25,050 nt of DNA from contig NZ_DATBTY010000028.1 of assembly GCF_036516575.1 (NCBI RefSeq), positions 1 through 25,050 of the forward strand, given 5' to 3'. The stretch comes from Cerasibacillus sp036516575 (lineage in GTDB: Bacteria > Bacillota > Bacilli > Bacillales > Amphibacillaceae). Shown in pieces: positions 22,850 through 25,050 of the stretch. Numbering within the stretch: the first letter of the stretch is position 1; every line of letters starts with the position of its first letter. The position numbers and the translations under genes were made by a program. The notes under the pieces are model-generated. The model ran no database searches. It worked only from the letters and a program-made list of their open reading frames with translations, and was not told where the DNA came from.

Positions 22850-24418
22850 TTAACTATCTTTTTGATCCACTTCCGCGGCAAGTTCTTCTTCAACTTGTTC
22901 ATTTGAAAATGGCATATCATCTGTTAAATGATCTAACCCTTCTAGTCTATTTTTCCCTGATATGTTCTCCAATAGTTCTTTAAGATCAATACCTGAAGAT
23001 GCCTTTAATGATTCTTGTAATGTAGCCATTAAATTTGTTGCATAGCTAGAGACCTTATTAGCACCACCTTGCGAATCACCACTTCCCGTATCAACGACAG
23101 TAATTTTATCAATATTGGCGAGTGGACTAGCAACTTGTTTTGCATATTCTGGTAACATTTTTAACATCATGTCTAATACAGCTGCTTGCCCATACTGTTC
23201 AAATGCTTCAGCAATTTTACGTTTTGCCTCTGCTTCAGCCAATCCTTTTAAGCGAATAATATCTGCTTGTGATTCACCTTGTGCTCTTTCTGCATCAGCT
23301 TTTGCAATACCATCGATACGAACTTTTTCCGCTTCTGCTTTTGCTTGAGCTTCTATACGGTATTTATTTGCATCTGCTTCAGCCATTTGTCTTGCTTTTT
23401 CCGCCATTGCCGATTGTTCAACAGCATAACGGTCGGCATCAGCTTTTTTCTTTACTTCTGAATCATATTGTTTTTCACGACGGAGAATTTCTTTTTCTTC
23501 TAATTCAATTTGCTTTTGACGCTCGATAATTTTGATTTGCATTTGATGCTCTGTTACTTCTTGTTGCGAACGTGCTGCCTCTAAATCATATGCCATATCC
23601 GCTCGTGCTTTTGCATGATCTTGTTCACGACGATATTCAGCTGTTTTCAGCTGGTTCTCTTTCTCCGCTTCTGCGATTTCTGTTGCTCGTTCTAATTCGG
23701 CTTTTTTAGCCTCTTTAGCTGCTTCTGCTTGTTTAATGCGTGTCTCCTTTTCAGCTTCAGCTGTTGCAATGTCGGCATCACGTTTAACTTGAGCAATGCG
23801 TGGCTTTCCAAGAGAATCTAGGTATCCGTTCTTATCTTGCACATCTTTAATTGTAAACGATACGATAATAAGTCCCATTTTAGCTAAATCTTGTGACGCG
23901 ACTCGTTGAACTTCTTGAGAAAACTTTTCTCTGTTTTTATAAATTTCTTCTACTGTCATGGAGCCAAGGATTGAACGCAGATGTCCTTCTAAAACTTCAC
24001 GCGCTTCATTTTCACGTTCTTCTTTCGGTTTTCCAAGAAATTGCTCAGCCGCTGTAGCAATTTCTTCAATTGATCCGCCAATTTTTATAATAGCTGTTCC
24101 ATCAGCCATGACCGGAACACCTTGTTCTGTATAGACTTCAGGTGAGGAGATATCGAGTTTACTAGATAGTAGACTAAGAGGGGAAGCTTGCTGAAATACA
24201 GGTAGTACAAATGTACCACCACCACGGATAATTTTTATTTTATTTCCTGATTCATCCTTATGTACATTTTTACCACCGAGATAATTACCTGTTACAATAA
24301 GTGCCTCATCAGGCCCGGCAGTGCGATACTTTGAAACAAATACAGCAATTAACGCAACTAATAAAAATAAAACAATTCCAATAACTAACCATGCACTATC
24401 AAACATCAGATCTAACAT
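22850..24418 (-). CDS. floT: Flotillin-like protein FloT (YuaG)
   Basis: The 522-residue protein has an N-terminal hydrophobic hairpin (about 8-30), an SPFH/PHB domain (about 35-220) and a long flotillin coiled coil rich in Ala, Glu and Lys repeats (about 220-420), such as AEAEKETRIKQAEAAKEAKK. A variable acidic tail follows. This is FloT of Bacillus, which organises functional membrane microdomains and affects membrane fluidity, signalling and sporulation; B. subtilis FloT is 509 residues. AAAGGAGG precedes the ATG. The yuaF gene lies 44 bp upstream, the conserved order in Bacilli. In B. subtilis the operon is sigma-W-dependent. Assignment is firm. Confidence 0.95.
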   Translation of the reverse strand: MLDLMFDSAWLVIGIVLFLLVALIAVFVSKYRTAGPDEALIVTGNYLGGKNVHKDESGNKIKIIRGGGTFVLPVFQQASPLSLLSSKLDISSPEVYTEQGVPVMADGTAIIKIGGSIEEIATAAEQFLGKPKEERENEAREVLEGHLRSILGSMTVEEIYKNREKFSQEVQRVASQDLAKMGLIIVSFTIKDVQDKNGYLDSLGKPRIAQVKRDADIATAEAEKETRIKQAEAAKEAKKAELERATEIAEAEKENQLKTAEYRREQDHAKARADMAYDLEAARSQQEVTEHQMQIKIIERQKQIELEEKEILRREKQYDSEVKKKADADRYAVEQSAMAEKARQMAEADANKYRIEAQAKAEAEKVRIDGIAKADAERAQGESQADIIRLKGLAEAEAKRKIAEAFEQYGQAAVLDMMLKMLPEYAKQVASPLANIDKITVVDTGSGDSQGGANKVSSYATNLMATLQESLKASSGIDLKELLENISGKNRLEGLDHLTDDMPFSNEQVEEELAAEVDQKDS

Positions 24419-24462
24419 ATAAATGCCTCCTTTTATATTTGGAAATAGTTTTGAGAAACGAA

Positions 24463-24996
24463 CTAATGATTACTTAATTCATTTTCATAAGGAATAACAT
24501 ATAAAACGCCTTTATCAATCTTCAATACAAGGACTTGTTCTCCTTCTGCTATTGCAACATTTTCCATGCTTGTTGCTGGTTTAGTAATCATACCACTTTT
24601 ACTCTCGATAAAGACTTCCCCAAAACCATTTTCTGGAATAGAAATAATAATTCGGCCCACCCGTCCAATCAGTGATTCTTCTGAATAACTCAATGAATGT
24701 TCAGCATTTGCTAAGGGAATGAGTATAAATACATTGAGAAGAATCGTTAATAGGAATGCAATCATTGCTGAAATTATCATAACCCAAACACTAGATAAGG
24801 TGGATATACTTTCAAATATAAGTCCAGATGCGGAGAAGAAAATAATCCAAGCTAGAATGAGGACTGGATTTATGAAGCTTGCTTCACCAACGGCTTCTAA
24901 AACACCTCCAAAAAACAAGTATAAAATAATAAGAATACCAGCAAGGATCAGTGCGCCTAAGTATATATGTTCAATTGGATAACCGAATAATGTCAA
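24463..24996 (-). CDS. yuaF: NfeD-like membrane protein YuaF
   Basis: The 177-residue protein has three or four membrane segments in its first 100 residues and a small OB-fold NfeD domain at about 105-170 (GRVGRIIISIPENGFGEVFI and VAIAEGEQVLVLKID). NfeD proteins accompany flotillins and other SPFH proteins, and YuaF is the partner of FloT in B. subtilis. No ATG is available: the start is TTG at 24996 with AAAGGGGTGA before it. It is the first gene of the pair. Confidence 0.92.
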   Translation of the reverse strand: MTLFGYPIEHIYLGALILAGILIILYLFFGGVLEAVGEASFINPVLILAWIIFFSASGLIFESISTLSSVWVMIISAMIAFLLTILLNVFILIPLANAEHSLSYSEESLIGRVGRIIISIPENGFGEVFIESKSGMITKPATSMENVAIAEGEQVLVLKIDKGVLYVIPYENELSNH

Positions 24997-25032
24997 AAAA
25001 TCACCCCTTTACATATATATTCTAATTATTAT

Positions 25033-25036
25033 TACG
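25033..25036 (-). promoter_or_regulatory. Possible sigma-W -10 box for yuaF-floT (cut by window edge)
   Basis: On the minus strand CGTA lies about 37 bases before the yuaF start. A TGAAAC -35 box would fall beyond position 25050 and cannot be checked. The call rests on the known sigma-W control of yuaF in B. subtilis. Confidence 0.3.
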
Positions 25037-25050
25037 TATTAACTATACAA

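Noticed and set aside
23115..23529. Plus-strand frames rich in Cys, Phe and Leu opposite floT
   Set aside because: They are the antisense of Ala/Glu/Lys coiled-coil repeats, which leaves the other strand open by composition.
1..25050. tRNA, rRNA, CRISPR, prophage or transposase genes
   Set aside because: No cloverleaf-like segments, regularly spaced repeats or recombinase motifs were found on reading through.

Overview
The window is AT-rich chromosomal DNA from a spore-forming Bacillaceae bacterium. Strong Shine-Dalgarno sites, many intrinsic terminators, four YjcZ-type sporulation mini-proteins, a DUF3231 protein, a yuaF-floT pair and CcpA-type cre sites all point to this group. A halotolerant genus related to Oceanobacillus or Virgibacillus is my guess, from the general look of the proteins and one GC-rich repeat. 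No rRNA, tRNA, CRISPR array, prophage or transposase gene was seen.

Layout. 1-2330: an ATP-sulfurylase-like gene with an altered sulfate-binding motif and a long C-terminal extension, then a terminator and a GC-rich structured repeat. 2331-3909: a dead oligopeptide-type ABC lipoprotein gene whose middle ~220 bp lies in the opposite orientation. 4224-8273: an iron-type alcohol dehydrogenase, then a large UPF0182 membrane protein behind a textbook sigma-W-type promoter. 8556-12771: an unrecognised multi-spanning transporter with an amidohydrolase, an MFS transporter and a twin-CBS protein. 12824-13762 (minus): a diheme cytochrome c lipoprotein resembling thiosulfate dehydrogenase TsdA. 13974-17132: three tandem YjcZ mini-proteins (minus), a small Sm-like membrane protein, a YjaZ-type metalloprotease (minus), a DUF421-DUF4363 pair and a fourth YjcZ protein. 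17189-18690 (minus): a FetAB/YjkAB-type ABC exporter. 18838-20573 (minus): a DUF3231 protein with an MFS transporter. 20707-22671 (minus): an acetyl-CoA-synthetase-like enzyme whose acyl pocket differs from true Acs. 22850-24996 (minus): flotillin FloT and its NfeD-like partner YuaF.

How the parts fit. Most units are short independent operons bounded by hairpin terminators. Two themes recur. The first is carbon control: cre-like sites lie ahead of the Sat-like gene, the transporter-amidohydrolase pair, the cytochrome and the acyl-CoA synthetase. The second is envelope and sporulation function: a sigma-W-type promoter for UPF0182, a possible one for yuaF-floT at the window edge, and sigma-K-like promoters for the YjcZ genes.

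The strongest candidates for new biology are the Sat-like enzyme lacking the Q-x-R-N motif, the acyl-CoA synthetase with Gly in place of the acetate-pocket Trp, and the unrecognised transporter paired with an amidohydrolase. The most unusual structural event is the in-place inversion inside the ABC lipoprotein gene. No multi-gene defence or mobile system was found.
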